A stretch of DNA of 64,000 bases from Jannaschia sp. GRR-S6-38 (GCF_029853695.1 NZ_CP122537.1:1922001-1986000), one strand, 5' to 3'. Shown: positions 36,830 through 46,136, counted from the stretch's first letter. Made by a program: numbers and translations. Notes: generated by a model from the sequence alone, not told the origin.

Positions 36830-38047
36830 TCAGCCCACCCGCTTGTTGCGGTTGGCCACCAGTTTCAGGCGCAGCGCGTTGAGATGGATGAAGCCCTTGG
36901 CGTCGCGCTGGTCGTAGGCGCCGGCATCGTCCTCGAAGGTGACATGCGCCTCGGAATAGAGCGAGTGGTCCGACCAGCGCGCCACGCAGCGGGCCGCGCC
37001 CTTGTAGAGCTTCAGGCGCACGGTGCCGGTGACGTGCTCCTGGCTCTTGTCGATCAGGGCCTGCAGCATCTCGCGCTCGGGCGAGAACCAGAAGCCGTTA
37101 TAGATGAGCTCGGCGTAGCGCGGCATGATCGAGTCCTTTAGGTGCCCCGCGCCCGAATCGAGCGTGATCTGCTCGATCCCGCGATGCGCTTCCAAGAGGA
37201 GCGCGCCGCCCGGCGTCTCGTAGATGCCGCGGGACTTCATGCCGACGAAGCGGTTCTCGACCAGATCGAGGATGCCGCAGCCATGCTTGCCGCCCAGTTC
37301 GTTGAGCCGGGTCAGGATCGCGGCGGGCGACATGGCCTGGCCGTCGATGGCCACCGCGTCGCCCTTCTCGAAACTGATCTCGACCATCTCGGGCGTGTCA
37401 GGCGCGTCCTCGGGGCGGGTGGTGCGCTGCAGGACGTAATCGGGCGCCTCCTCGGCCGGATCCTCGAGCACCTTGCCCTCCGACGAGGTGTGCAGGAGGT
37501 TCGCGTCGACCGAGAAGGGCGCCTCGCCGCGCTTATCCTTGGCGATCGGGATCTGGTGCTTCTCGGCGAAGTCAATGAGCTTGGTGCGGCTGGTCAGGTC
37601 CCATTCGCGCCAGGGTGCGATGACCTTGATGTCGGGGTTGAGCGCGTAGGCGGCCAGTTCGAACCGGACCTGGTCGTTGCCCTTGCCGGTCGCGCCATGG
37701 GCCACGGCGTCGGCGCCCTCGGCGGCGGCGATCTCGACCAGGCGCTTGGAGATGAGCGGCCGGGCGATCGAGGTGCCGAGCAGGTAGAGCCCCTCGTAGA
37801 CGGCATTGGCGCGGAACATCGGGAAGACGAAATCACGGACGAATTCCTCGCGCAGATCCTCGATATGGATCGAGGCGGCGCCCATCATCTCGGCCTTCTT
37901 GCGGGCGGGCTCCAGCTCCTCGCCTTGGCCCAGATCGGCGGTGAAGGTCACCACCTCGCAGCCGTATTCGGTCTGCAGCCACTTGAGGATGATCGAGGTG
38001 TCCAGCCCGCCGGAATAGGCGAGCACGACTTTCTTGGGCGCGTCCAT
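36830..38047 (-). CDS. argG: Argininosuccinate synthase
   Basis: A 405-residue ATP-dependent ligase joining citrulline and aspartate in arginine synthesis. The ATP pyrophosphatase P-loop is [10 protein letters not shown] (9-18). [14 protein letters not shown] (114-127) and the C-terminal [13 protein letters not shown] complete the family motifs. ATG 38047 has GGAGG 5 nt upstream. The gene starts a run toward the AbrB-type gene with a 72-nt gap. A GC hairpin at 38114-38140 separates it from the upstream PRC-barrel gene. Confidence 0.96.
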   Translation of the reverse strand: MDAPKKVVLAYSGGLDTSIILKWLQTEYGCEVVTFTADLGQGEELEPARKKAEMMGAASIHIEDLREEFVRDFVFPMFRANAVYEGLYLLGTSIARPLISKRLVEIAAAEGADAVAHGATGKGNDQVRFELAAYALNPDIKVIAPWREWDLTSRTKLIDFAEKHQIPIAKDKRGEAPFSVDANLLHTSSEGKVLEDPAEEAPDYVLQRTTRPEDAPDTPEMVEISFEKGDAVAIDGQAMSPAAILTRLNELGGKHGCGILDLVENRFVGMKSRGIYETPGGALLLEAHRGIEQITLDSGAGHLKDSIMPRYAELIYNGFWFSPEREMLQALIDKSQEHVTGTVRLKLYKGAARCVARWSDHSLYSEAHVTFEDDAGAYDQRDAKGFIHLNALRLKLVANRNKRVG

Positions 38048-38113
38048 GCGGTCCTCCGATGTTTGGCCACGCGGGTAGGCCGTCCGCGCAGCCATCGCAA
38101 GGGCGCATCGGGG

Positions 38114-38140
38114 GCGCGGGGGGCGCTTGGCCCCCCGCGC
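38114..38140 (-). terminator. 11-bp GC hairpin after the PRC-barrel gene
   Basis: GCGCGGGGGGC (38114-38124), loop GCTTG, GCCCCCCGCGC (38130-38140): a perfect stem, 8 nt beyond the stop codon. It resembles the hairpin half of the dispersed repeat but lacks its box. There is no T-run. Confidence 0.5.
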
Positions 38141-38147
38141 GGGGGCG

Positions 38148-38591
38148 TCACTGCACCGGGACGCGAGTGACTTCGGGGGCGGCCTCGAGCTCTTCGCGGG
38201 TGAGGTTCAGGCCCAGGAAATACTCCTGCAGGTTGTCCTCCTCGTAGACGCCGCGCAGGGCGGACCACTTGATGGCGACCTCGCGCTCGCCCAGGCCGAG
38301 GAAGCCGCCGACATCGATGATCACGGCGTCGAGCGTGCCGTCCACCCCGATGATCATGTCGCCGATCTCGCCGATATCGTCCCATTCGTCGACGGTGCCG
38401 GTGGCCAGCGCGACGCCGGGCAGGAGCTCGTCCTCGGTGATGTGCACGCGGGTGCCGATCAGCGTGGTGGCGAGGTAATCCTCGCCGTATTGCAGCGTGC
38501 CGTCGGCGAAGGGGCTGTCGGAATGCGCGTCGGCAAGGGCCATGGGGGCGGTCAGCGCGATGGCGGCGGCGACGGTAAGGGGACGAAGCAT
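38148..38591 (-). CDS. PRC-barrel domain protein, exported
   Basis: A 147-residue protein. Residues 1-21 form a signal peptide ending ALA. A PRC-barrel-like domain covers about 40-120: [14 protein letters not shown], then [19 protein letters not shown] and [22 protein letters not shown] barrels of this kind (YlmC/photosynthetic H-subunit fold) are common in alphaproteobacterial periplasmic proteins of unknown role. ATG 38591 has AGGAG 7 nt upstream. The acidic character matches the porin. Confidence 0.83.
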   Translation of the reverse strand: MLRPLTVAAAIALTAPMALADAHSDSPFADGTLQYGEDYLATTLIGTRVHITEDELLPGVALATGTVDEWDDIGEIGDMIIGVDGTLDAVIIDVGGFLGLGEREVAIKWSALRGVYEEDNLQEYFLGLNLTREELEAAPEVTRVPVQ

Positions 38592-38733
38592 TTGGTTCTC
38601 CTGCAGGTTTGTTACCGGTATCAACGCCGCCGCCCGTCGGCGCGTTCCGGCGGGACCGTGCCGACGGGGCCGCGTTGACGGGACCGGGGGCGCGGCTTAG
38701 GCACGTCGGGAACCGCCATCCCCGGAGAGACCC

Positions 38734-39498
38734 ATGCTAGGCTGGAAGATGTTCGTCAGGGCCATCACGCTCCTGCTGGACAACCTGCCCGACGCGCTCC
38801 GCGTCTCGGCGGTGCCCTACGCGCTGGTGGTGGGGGCGGGCCTGTGGCTGTCGACGCGCTATCCCGACGCGGCCGGCATGGGCACGCTGATCGGCGCCGA
38901 GGGCGCGGAGGTCGATCCGGGCTATATCACGGACAGCCTCCTGGTCGCGCTGGTGAACCTGGCGGTGACGATCTGGGTGGCGTTGGCCTGGCACCGCTAC
39001 GTGCTGATCGAGGAGCGTCCGACGGGCTGGGTGCCGCCGCTGCACGGGCCCGAGATCCTGGGCTATCTGGGCCGCACCTTCCTGATCGGGCTGCTGGTCG
39101 CGGCGACCGTTCTCGTCGTCTCGATCCCCATCGCGACGCTCGCCATGGCCATGCCGAGCGGTTTCGCGACGCTGGTCATGGGCTCGGCCGCGATGTTCGC
39201 GGCGATGATCGTCTTCTACCGGCTGGCCGTCGTGCTGCCGGCCTGCGCGATCGGCCGCAGCATGAGCTTCCGCGAGGCGCTGGAGTACACCAAGGGCCAT
39301 TTCGGCACGCTCGCGGTGCTGGCGCTGCTGACGGTGGGCTTTTCGCTGCTGCTGCAATTGCCCACGGCGATCGACGGGGCGATGGGGCTGATCACGGTGA
39401 TCTACCAGGCGGTGGTGGGCTGGATCGGCCTGCTGCTGGGCGTGTCGCTGCTGACGGTGCTCTACGGCCACGTGGTCGAGGGCCGGCCCGTTGATTGA
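38734..39498 (+). CDS. Multi-span membrane protein of unknown function
   Basis: A 254-residue protein with about six hydrophobic spans (around 25-45, 65-85, 110-135, 140-165, 190-215 and 220-245). It has few charges and no motif I recognise; the overall look is that of the small 'YciC-like' alphaproteobacterial membrane proteins. GGAGAG lies 5 nt before ATG 38734. Its last 8 nt overlap the TTG start of ilvA, so the two are translated together; whether that has meaning for ilvA is unknown. Confidence 0.7.
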   Translation: MLGWKMFVRAITLLLDNLPDALRVSAVPYALVVGAGLWLSTRYPDAAGMGTLIGAEGAEVDPGYITDSLLVALVNLAVTIWVALAWHRYVLIEERPTGWVPPLHGPEILGYLGRTFLIGLLVAATVLVVSIPIATLAMAMPSGFATLVMGSAAMFAAMIVFYRLAVVLPACAIGRSMSFREALEYTKGHFGTLAVLALLTVGFSLLLQLPTAIDGAMGLITVIYQAVVGWIGLLLGVSLLTVLYGHVVEGRPVD

Positions 39499-40735
39499 CT
39501 TCGTCACCCGCGCCGAGGCCGCGGCCACGGCGATGCGCGACCTGTTCCCGGCGACGCCGCTGGCGCGCAACGACTATCTCTCGAACCGGTTCAACGCCGA
39601 TATCTGGCTCAAGCGCGAGGACCTGACCCCGGTGCGGTCCTACAAGCTGCGCGGCGCGTTCAACGCGATGCGCAAGCTGGGCGGCGGGCGCGTGGCCTGC
39701 GCCAGCGCCGGCAACCACGCGCAGGGCGTGGCCTGGATGTGCCGGCACCTGGGGATGGAAGGCGTGATCTTCATGCCGGTCACCACGCCCGGCCAGAAGA
39801 TCGACAAGACGCGGCTGTTCGGCGGCGACCGGGTCGAGATCCGGCTAACGGGCGATTTCTTCGACGACACGCTGGCCGCCGCAAAGGCCTTCTGCGCCGA
39901 GAGCGGGGCGCATTTCCTGTCGCCCTTCGACGATGACGACGTGATCGAGGGGCAGGCCGCCGTGGCCGTCGAGATGCTGCAGCAGATGCCCGAGCCGCCC
40001 GATATGATCGTGCTGCCGGTGGGCGGGGGCGGGCTGTCGGCGGGGATGCTGGCCTATCTGCGCGCGCGCGGGCCGGACCTGCCGCGCATGCCCGAGATCC
40101 GGCTGGTCGAGCCGATGGGCGGCGCGAGCCTGACCGCCGCGCTGGCCGCGGGCCATCCGGTGACGCTGGAGCGGCTGGACAATTTCGTGGACGGCGCGGC
40201 GGTGGCGCGGATCGGCGACCGCACCTTCGCGCATCTGCGCCAGGTGCCGCCGCAGCACGTGTTGCGGGTGCCCGAGAACCGGATCTGCATCACCATCCAG
40301 GAGCTTCTGAACACCGAGGGCATCGTGCTGGAGCCGGCGGGCGCGCTGTCGGTGGACGCGCTGCGCGATCTCGGTCCCGAGATCGAGGGCCGCCGGGTCG
40401 TCTGCGTCACCACGGGCGGTAATTTCGATTTCGAGCGGCTTCCGGACGTCAAGGAGCGGGCGATGCGCTTCGCCGGGCTGAAGAAGTATTTCGTACTGCG
40501 GATGCCGCAGCGGCCCGGCGCCTTGCGCGATTTCCTCGATATCCTGGGGCCCGAGGACGATATCGCGCGGTTCGAATACCTGAAAAAATCGGCGCGCAAT
40601 TTCGGCAGCGTCCTGATCGGGATCGAGACCAGCGCGCCGGAGAATTTCGCCCGGCTGGAGGCGCGGATGGGCGAAAGCGGCTTCACCTGGACCGATCTGA
40701 GCGACGATCCCATGCTGGGCGAGCTTGTGATCTGA
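39491..40735 (+). CDS. ilvA: Threonine ammonia-lyase with ACT-like domain
   Basis: A 414-residue PLP enzyme making 2-oxobutyrate for isoleucine. The PLP lysine is Lys52 in SYKLRGAFN, the substrate loop is ASAGNHAQG near 71-79, and the phosphate-binding loop GGGGLSAG near 177-184. The C-terminal 80 residues (from about 335) form one ACT-like regulatory domain: FVLRMPQRPGALRDFLD and then FGSVLIGIE. A single ACT-like half fits the shorter TIGR02079 type. It begins at a TTG 39491 that overlaps the membrane-protein gene by 8 nt; a GAGGG lies 9 nt upstream. Confidence 0.93.
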   Translation: MIDFVTRAEAAATAMRDLFPATPLARNDYLSNRFNADIWLKREDLTPVRSYKLRGAFNAMRKLGGGRVACASAGNHAQGVAWMCRHLGMEGVIFMPVTTPGQKIDKTRLFGGDRVEIRLTGDFFDDTLAAAKAFCAESGAHFLSPFDDDDVIEGQAAVAVEMLQQMPEPPDMIVLPVGGGGLSAGMLAYLRARGPDLPRMPEIRLVEPMGGASLTAALAAGHPVTLERLDNFVDGAAVARIGDRTFAHLRQVPPQHVLRVPENRICITIQELLNTEGIVLEPAGALSVDALRDLGPEIEGRRVVCVTTGGNFDFERLPDVKERAMRFAGLKKYFVLRMPQRPGALRDFLDILGPEDDIARFEYLKKSARNFGSVLIGIETSAPENFARLEARMGESGFTWTDLSDDPMLGELVI

Positions 40736-40754
40736 GCCGCGCGGCCCGCGCAGA

Positions 40755-41072
40755 TCAGGGCGGGCCCACATACGGCGTCGCGGGCCCGGGCCAGGCGGCC
40801 TGCGCATCGGCCAGCGCGCGGGCCAGCGTCTGCGCCGTGGCGGGCACGGGCGCGGCGCCCGCATCCGCGGCGTCGGCCACGCCGATGAGCCCGATATTGA
40901 GCGCCCCCGAGCGCAGGAAATGCAGTGCCCGACGGTGGTCGTCGGGCGGCAGCCCGGCGGCGATGCGGGCCACGGCCTCCTCCGCCTCCTCGAGGTAGAG
41001 GGCGAAGATCATGGCGGTATCCTCGGCGCCGATTTCGGCCTCGAGCTCGGCAAGGCGGCTGCGATCGATCAT
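40755..41072 (-). CDS. Hpt-domain phosphotransfer protein
   Basis: A 105-residue single-domain protein with the four-helix Hpt pattern. The phosphorylatable residue is likely His51 in ALHFLRSGALNIGL, matching the H-x-L-[KR]-[GS] signature. An Ala-rich tail follows. It stands back to back with a response-regulator/phosphatase gene (133 nt between starts), which suggests it donates to or drains that receiver. No histidine kinase is nearby. Confidence 0.75.
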   Translation of the reverse strand: MIDRSRLAELEAEIGAEDTAMIFALYLEEAEEAVARIAAGLPPDDHRRALHFLRSGALNIGLIGVADAADAGAAPVPATAQTLARALADAQAAWPGPATPYVGPP

Positions 41073-41205
41073 GGCGCGAGCCTGGCGCGCGGGGGGTGAA
41101 GGCGCGGTTAACGCCGCGGCCCGGGATCGGCGCAATTCGCGTCTTCACATTGCGTTAGGCAGCGGCCTCTAGGCAGGTCCGGCCCCCGTCGCTGCGATCT
41201 GCCCC

Positions 41206-42456
41206 ATGCGCCATTTTCCCGTGCCCGCCGATTTCGTCCCGCTCGCGCCGATCCGGGTCCTGGTCGTCGACGACAGCGCCTCGCAGCGCGGGCTTCTGAG
41301 CGCTGTGCTGCGCCGCGCCGGGCTCGAGGTCGAGACGGCGCCCGATCCCGGCGTCGCGCTGAGCCGGCTTCTGCAGCCGGGCCCGTCGATCCGCATGATC
41401 CTGAGCGACTGGCAGATGCCCGGCATGGACGGTCCCGATTTCTGCCGCGCCGTGCGCGCCTTCGGGCGCGACGAATACGTCTACATGATCCTGATGACCT
41501 CGGTCACCGACCGGGCGCAGAAGGCCCGCGGGCTGGAGGCGGGGGCCGATGATTTCGTCACCCGCCCGCTCGATCCCGCCGAGCTGCGGGCGCGGGTGCA
41601 GACCGGGCGGCGCATCCTGCAGATGGAGGCCCAGCTCCTGGAGCGGAACGCGCAGACCGATGCCGCGCTGGGCGAGCTGCAGCGGATGCACGACCTGATC
41701 CAGCGCGACCTTGCCGAGGCGCGCCAGCTGCAGCGCGCCTTCCTGCCGCCGGCCCATATCCGCGTCGCCGGGTCCGAGGTGAGCCTGCGGCTGGTGACTT
41801 CGGGGCAGGTGGGCGGGGACCTGGTGGGGCATTTCGCGATCTCGCCCACGCGGATCGCGCTCTATTCGATCGACGTGTCGGGGCACGGCATCGCCTCGGC
41901 GCTGCTGACCGGGCGGCTGGCGGGCAAATTCTCCTGGAGGTCGCCGCAGCGCAACATCGCCTTCCACGACCCGGGCGCGCCGCCGTCGCGGCCCGACCGG
42001 GTGATCGACCGGCTCAACGATTTCATGCTGCGCGAGCTGGGCTCGGATATCTATTTCACCGCCGTGCTGGCCTATGTCGATCTGGAGAGCGGGGCGGTGG
42101 AGCTGTGCCAGGCGGGGCATCCGCACCCGTTGCTGCGCCGGGCGGACGGCCGGGTCGAGACGCTGGGCGGCGGCGGGCCGCCGGTGGGGCTTCTGCCCGG
42201 GGCGCGGTTCGAATGCGTCCGCGACCGCATGGCTCCGGGCGACATGCTGATGTGCCATTCCGACGGGCTGACCGAATGCATGGATCGCGGCGGCGCAATG
42301 CTGGGCGAGGACGGGCTGGCCGCGATCCTCGGCCGGGTGCCCGAGGCGACGGAGGCGGCGCTGGACCATGTCGGCGCGGCGCTCGACGCCCATGCGGGCG
42401 GGCGCGATTTCGACGACGACATCTCGATGCTGATGCTGCGCTTCGGGGGCGCCTAG
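41206..42456 (+). CDS. Response regulator fused to a PP2C/RsbU-type phosphatase
   Basis: A 416-residue protein: a receiver domain (about 15-130, phosphoryl-accepting Asp68 in LSDWQMPGMDG, Thr98), a coiled coil (about 135-170), and a PP2C/SpoIIE phosphatase domain (about 175-415; metal-binding Asp205 in VGGDLVG, DVSGHGIASAL, SDGLTECMD, DFDDDISML). The receiver's conserved lysine is replaced by arginine (Arg120 in VTRPLDP). Such RsbU-like proteins usually dephosphorylate an anti-anti-sigma factor; no STAS or anti-sigma gene is nearby. It is divergent from the Hpt gene and convergent, with 4-nt overlap, with a NUDIX gene. Confidence 0.85.
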   Translation: MRHFPVPADFVPLAPIRVLVVDDSASQRGLLSAVLRRAGLEVETAPDPGVALSRLLQPGPSIRMILSDWQMPGMDGPDFCRAVRAFGRDEYVYMILMTSVTDRAQKARGLEAGADDFVTRPLDPAELRARVQTGRRILQMEAQLLERNAQTDAALGELQRMHDLIQRDLAEARQLQRAFLPPAHIRVAGSEVSLRLVTSGQVGGDLVGHFAISPTRIALYSIDVSGHGIASALLTGRLAGKFSWRSPQRNIAFHDPGAPPSRPDRVIDRLNDFMLRELGSDIYFTAVLAYVDLESGAVELCQAGHPHPLLRRADGRVETLGGGGPPVGLLPGARFECVRDRMAPGDMLMCHSDGLTECMDRGGAMLGEDGLAAILGRVPEATEAALDHVGAALDAHAGGRDFDDDISMLMLRFGGA

Positions 42457-42893
42457 CGGATCGCGCGGGCCAGCATCGCGGCGTCGCCGGCATTGGCCAG
42501 CCGCGCCAGCGCCGCCTGCGGCGTCAGCCAGAGCCCGCGATGCCCCGCCTCGCGCGGCGGGCCGAGGCGCAGGCCCGGGCGGCCGAGGAAGACATGGCAG
42601 AGCTTCTCGGCGTGGAAGCCGTAATCGGGCATGAAGGTGAAGCGGCGGAAGCTGCCGAGATGGCGCAGGATGCGGCAGGAATGGCCGGTCTCCTCGAGCA
42701 CCTCGCGGGCCAGCGCGGGCAGGGGCGATTCGCCCGGGTCGATGCCGCCGCCCGGAAGCTGGATCTCGACGGTCGTGCCGTCGTCTTGCTCGGTCACCAG
42801 CACGCGGCCGTTGCGGATCAGCACGGCATAGGCGCCAGGGCGGTGGCGCCAGCGTTGCGCGGGACGGGGCGGGGGGCCGAAGACGGGGAGCAT
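42453..42893 (-). CDS. NUDIX hydrolase
   Basis: A 146-residue protein with one NUDIX box at about 48-70: GGGIDPGESPLP followed by REVLEETGH, which keeps the Glu residues that bind Mg. The C-terminal part (HVFLGRPGLRLGPP and EAGHRGLWLT) resembles the NUDIX members that act on nucleotide sugars or dinucleotides; the substrate cannot be told. It is monocistronic, running into the phosphatase gene. Confidence 0.83.
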   Translation of the reverse strand: MLPVFGPPPRPAQRWRHRPGAYAVLIRNGRVLVTEQDDGTTVEIQLPGGGIDPGESPLPALAREVLEETGHSCRILRHLGSFRRFTFMPDYGFHAEKLCHVFLGRPGLRLGPPREAGHRGLWLTPQAALARLANAGDAAMLARAIR

Positions 42894-43313
42894 GCCGCCT
42901 GTCTGGGCCCCGCCGGGCCGGGGCGCAACCGGGCGGGTGGTCGCTTAAGGGGGCCGGATCTGGGCGGGCCGGGCCGCCCGGGCCGGACGCCTCAAAACCC
43001 GATTGACCGAACCGGTCGGGCTTTTTGCGATGCAAGGCGCGGGCGCCGGGTGCATAACCCAGCACCTGCGGTTGGGCAGGGCGACGGAGGTCGGCAGGAT
43101 CATCCTCGCCCTCCCTGCGCGGCGCGAAGGCGACCGGCCCGGCGACGCCCGGACCGGCGGCGCGGGATCGGGCCCCCGGAGCGGCCGCGCGCCGGCTGGC
43201 CGGGCCCCCGCCGCCATCGCCTTGCGTCACCCGGCGGCGGGCCTATCTAGGGCCCAACCATTGCCGCCCGGCCGCCCCCGTGGCACCCCGGGCCGCGAGA
43301 CGAGGATCCCGCC
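42894..43313. other. 420-bp gene-free space between the NUDIX gene and hslO
   Basis: The two flanking genes are divergent, so promoters for both must lie here. The only clear structure is a terminator-like hairpin at 42994-43026 with A's on the left and T's on the right. The frames that remain open (43003-43317 plus and 42945-43217 minus) give Arg/Pro/Gly-rich sequences without gene character. GC is very high, with several short G/C palindromes. I see no tRNA or known riboswitch. Confidence 0.6.
42994..43026. terminator. Terminator-like hairpin in the NUDIX/hslO space
   Basis: AAAACCCGA (42994-43002) can pair with TCGGGCTTTT (43016-43025, one bulged C), and GACCG-AAC-CGGTC (43005-43017) gives an inner alternative stem. 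The T-run follows on the plus strand and an A-run precedes it, so it could terminate in both directions. No gene on the plus strand ends here, which raises the chance of an unseen short transcript. Confidence 0.45.
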
Positions 43314-44324
43314 ATGAGCGACGCGACAACCCTTCTGTGGGACGACACCGTATTGCCCTTCCAGCTCGACGCCAGCGACATCCGCGGGCGCGTCGCGCGC
43401 CTCGATGGCGTGCTGGAGGAGGTGCTGGCCCAACACGCCTACCCCCCCGCCATCGAGTCGCTGGTGGCCGAGATGGCGCTTCTGACAGCGCTGATCGGCC
43501 AGACGATCAAGCTGCGCTGGAAGCTGTCGCTGCAGGTGCGCGGCGACGGGCCGGCGCGGCTGATCGCGACCGATTACTACAGCCCCACCGATGACGGCGC
43601 GCCGGCGCGGATCCGCGCCTATGCCAGCTACGATTCCGACCGGCTGGGGCAGATGACGCTGAACGGGGCGCAGCCGTTCGACCTGATCGGCAAGGGCTAT
43701 TTCGCGATCCTGATCGACCAGGGTCCGGACATGCAGCCCTACCAGGGGATCACGCCCATCTCGGGCGGGAGCCTGTCGAGCTGCGCGGAGACCTATTTCG
43801 CGCAATCCGAGCAGCTGCCCACGCGCTTCGCGCTGGCCCATGGCCGGTCCCGGCTGGCCGGCCGGGACGAGCAGTGGCGCGCGGGCGGCGTGATGATCCA
43901 GCACATGCCGAAGCTGGGCATGGGCGCCGCCGGGGATGGCGGCTCGGGCGAGGGCGGGCTGCTCTCGGCCTCCGACGTGCTGGACGAGGATGCGGGCGAG
44001 AACTGGAACCGCGTGAACATCCTGCTCGACACCACCGACGAGCTGGAGCTGATCGGCCCGGGCCTCGCGCCCACCGACCTGCTGCTGCGGCTCTTCCACG
44101 AGGAGGGGCCGCGCGTCTTCGACCCGCAGCCGGTGCGCTTCGGCTGCTCCTGCTCCGCCGAGAAGGTGCGCGAATCGCTGTCGATCTACTCGGCCAAGGA
44201 TATCGGCCATATGACGACCGATGACGGCATCGTCACCGCCGATTGCCAGTTCTGCGGGGCGCATTACGAGTTTGACCCCGAGACGCTGGGCTTCGAGGCC
44301 ACGAAGGGCGCCGATGACGCCTGA
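43314..44324 (+). CDS. hslO: Redox-regulated chaperone Hsp33
   Basis: A 336-residue holdase activated by oxidation. The zinc-binding cysteines are Cys278, Cys280 (CSC), Cys311 and Cys314 (CQFC) in the C-terminal switch. The N-terminal core (residues 1-265) has ISGGSLSSCAETYFAQSEQ around 146-164. A Gly-rich insert near 203-216 is larger than in Escherichia coli Hsp33. It overlaps the CoA-type NUDIX gene by 11 nt. Confidence 0.95.
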   Translation: MSDATTLLWDDTVLPFQLDASDIRGRVARLDGVLEEVLAQHAYPPAIESLVAEMALLTALIGQTIKLRWKLSLQVRGDGPARLIATDYYSPTDDGAPARIRAYASYDSDRLGQMTLNGAQPFDLIGKGYFAILIDQGPDMQPYQGITPISGGSLSSCAETYFAQSEQLPTRFALAHGRSRLAGRDEQWRAGGVMIQHMPKLGMGAAGDGGSGEGGLLSASDVLDEDAGENWNRVNILLDTTDELELIGPGLAPTDLLLRLFHEEGPRVFDPQPVRFGCSCSAEKVRESLSIYSAKDIGHMTTDDGIVTADCQFCGAHYEFDPETLGFEATKGADDA

Positions 44325-44907
44325 GGCCCTTCTGGCGGCGCTGGATCGCCCGGCGCCGCCCTCGTCGGATTTTGACCTGAACCCGGATGTCGTGCTGCCC
44401 GGCCGCCGCGTGCTGCGCGACGCCGCCGTGCTGGTGCCGCTGCTGGAGGGCGATGGCGGGCTGCGGGTGCTGCTGACCAAGCGGTCCTCGCGGCTGCGCC
44501 ACCACCCGGGCCAGATCGCCTTTCCCGGCGGCAAGCACGAGCCGGGCGAGACGCCCGAGGCCGCCGCCCTGCGCGAGGCCGCCGAGGAGGTGGGCCTGCC
44601 CGCGGGCGCGGCGCGCATCCTGACGCGCCTGCCCGCCCACGAGACGGTGACCGGCTTCGCCGTGACCCCGGTGCTGGCCCATGTCGCGCGATTCGACCCG
44701 GTCCCCGAGCCGGGCGAGGTCGACGAGGTGTTCGACGTGCCGCTGGCGCATCTGCTGGACCGGGGCGCCTATGTCGTGGAGCGCCGCCGCTGGCGGGGGG
44801 AGTGGCGCCGCTACTACGCCGTGCCCTATGGTCCCTATTACATCTGGGGTGCCACGGCGCGCATCCTGCGGGGCATGGCGGAACGGGTGGATGCGGATCG
44901 AGGATGA
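44314..44907 (+). CDS. CoA pyrophosphatase-like NUDIX hydrolase
   Basis: A 197-residue protein. The NUDIX box FPGGKHEPGETPEAAALRE runs near 71-89 with EAAEEVGL following. LTKRSSRLRHHPGQIAFPGG precedes it and is the signature of the CoA-diphosphatase (NudL/YeaB) branch, which cleaves CoA or acyl-CoA to phosphopantetheine and 3',5'-ADP. The ATG at 44314 sits inside the end of hslO, and its own end overlaps cca by 17 nt, so three genes are coupled. Confidence 0.88.
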   Translation: MTPEALLAALDRPAPPSSDFDLNPDVVLPGRRVLRDAAVLVPLLEGDGGLRVLLTKRSSRLRHHPGQIAFPGGKHEPGETPEAAALREAAEEVGLPAGAARILTRLPAHETVTGFAVTPVLAHVARFDPVPEPGEVDEVFDVPLAHLLDRGAYVVERRRWRGEWRRYYAVPYGPYYIWGATARILRGMAERVDADRG

Positions 44908-46027
44908 CTGGCTGACGGACCCGGCCACGCAGGCGGTCTTCGCCATGCTGGAGGGGGCCGGGCATCGCGCGCTGGCGGTCGGCGGTTGCGTGCGCAACGC
45001 GCTGCTGGGTGCGCCGGTGGCCGATATCGACATCGCCACCGATGCGCGCCCCGAGGCGGTGGCCGAGCTGGCCCGCGCGGCCGGGCTGAAGCCGGTGCCC
45101 ACGGGGATCGACCACGGCACGGTGACCGTCGTCTCGGCCGGCAAGCCGCACGAGGTCACCACCTTCCGCCGCGACGAGGAGACGGATGGCCGCCGCGCGC
45201 GCGTGGCCTTCTCGGACGACGTGGCCGAGGACGCGGCGCGGCGGGATTTCACGATGAACGCGCTTTACGCGGATGCCACGGGCGCGGTGGTGGACCCGCT
45301 GGGCGGGCTGCCCGACCTGCGCGCGCGGCACCTGCGCTTCATCGGCGACCCGGTCGACCGCATCCACGAGGATTACCTGCGCATCCTGCGCTTCTTCCGC
45401 TTCACCGCCTGGTACGGCGATCCCGCGCTGGGGCTCGATGCCGAGGGGCTGGCCGCCTGCGCGGCCCACCAGGCGGGGCTGGACCGGCTGAGCGCCGAGC
45501 GCGTGGGCCACGAGATGCGCCGGCTGCTGGCCGCGCCCGACCCGGCGCCGGCGGTGGCGGCGATGGCGCAGACGGGGATCCTGGCGCATGTGCTGCCCGG
45601 CGCCGATGCGGCGGTGCTGGCCCCGGCGGTGCATCTGGGGGTGGACGACTGGGTGGCGCGGATGGCGGCGCTGGGGGGCGACGCGTCGGGCCTGCGGCTG
45701 TCGAAGGCCGAGACGCGGGAGCTCGCGGCGCTGTCGCAGGGCGCGCGGGACGGGATGGCGCCCTTCGCGCTGGGCGATGCGCTGGGCGCGCGGGCCGGGG
45801 ACGCGCTCCGGATCCGCGCCGCGCTGACGGGTCAGCCGGTCGATCCGGCGGCGCTCGCGGGCGCGGCGGCCGGCGCGGCGGCGGCCTTCCCGCTCACGGC
45901 CCGCGACCTGATGCCGGACCTCTCCGGCCCGGCGCTGGGCGAAGCGCTGGAGCGGGCGCGCACGGCCTGGCGCGACAGCGAAGGCCGGCTGGACCGCGAC
46001 GCATTGGCGGCCATCGCGCGGGGCTGA
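44891..46027 (+). CDS. cca: CCA tRNA nucleotidyltransferase / poly(A) polymerase-type
   Basis: A 378-residue class II nucleotidyltransferase that adds or repairs tRNA 3' CCA. The catalytic Gly-rich loop VGGCVRNALLG (28-38) and metal aspartates DIDIAT (45-50) are present, then RRDFTMNALYAD (about 116-127) and EDYLRILRFFRFTA (157-170). There is no HD domain, so it is the shorter alphaproteobacterial form. A dispersed repeat follows directly. Confidence 0.92.
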   Translation: MRIEDDWLTDPATQAVFAMLEGAGHRALAVGGCVRNALLGAPVADIDIATDARPEAVAELARAAGLKPVPTGIDHGTVTVVSAGKPHEVTTFRRDEETDGRRARVAFSDDVAEDAARRDFTMNALYADATGAVVDPLGGLPDLRARHLRFIGDPVDRIHEDYLRILRFFRFTAWYGDPALGLDAEGLAACAAHQAGLDRLSAERVGHEMRRLLAAPDPAPAVAAMAQTGILAHVLPGADAAVLAPAVHLGVDDWVARMAALGGDASGLRLSKAETRELAALSQGARDGMAPFALGDALGARAGDALRIRAALTGQPVDPAALAGAAAGAAAAFPLTARDLMPDLSGPALGEALERARTAWRDSEGRLDRDALAAIARG

Positions 46028-46028
46028 G

Positions 46029-46080
46029 CTTCCTCCGGCCGGAAATACCTCGGCGGTCCGGGGGCTGGCCCCCGGCCCGG
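46029..46080 (-). repeat. Dispersed boundary repeat, copy 3
   Basis: Reading the plus strand, the reversed box CTTCCTCCGGCCGG continues AAATACCTCGG to 46053, then the hairpin CCGGGGGC-TG-GCCCCCGG (46058-46075). It starts 2 nt after the cca stop. The order is box then hairpin with respect to cca, so the hairpin could end the hslO-nudix-cca transcript. Confidence 0.8.
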
Positions 46081-46136
46081 CCGATCCGCATGCGAGCGCG
46101 ATTGCATCGGGGCGCGAAGGGCGTCACCAAGCCGGG

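Noticed and set aside
43003..43317. A 104-codon open frame in the NUDIX/hslO space.
   Set aside because: Its product is Arg/Gly/Pro-rich with no helices or strands of protein type, and it begins inside the terminator-like hairpin.
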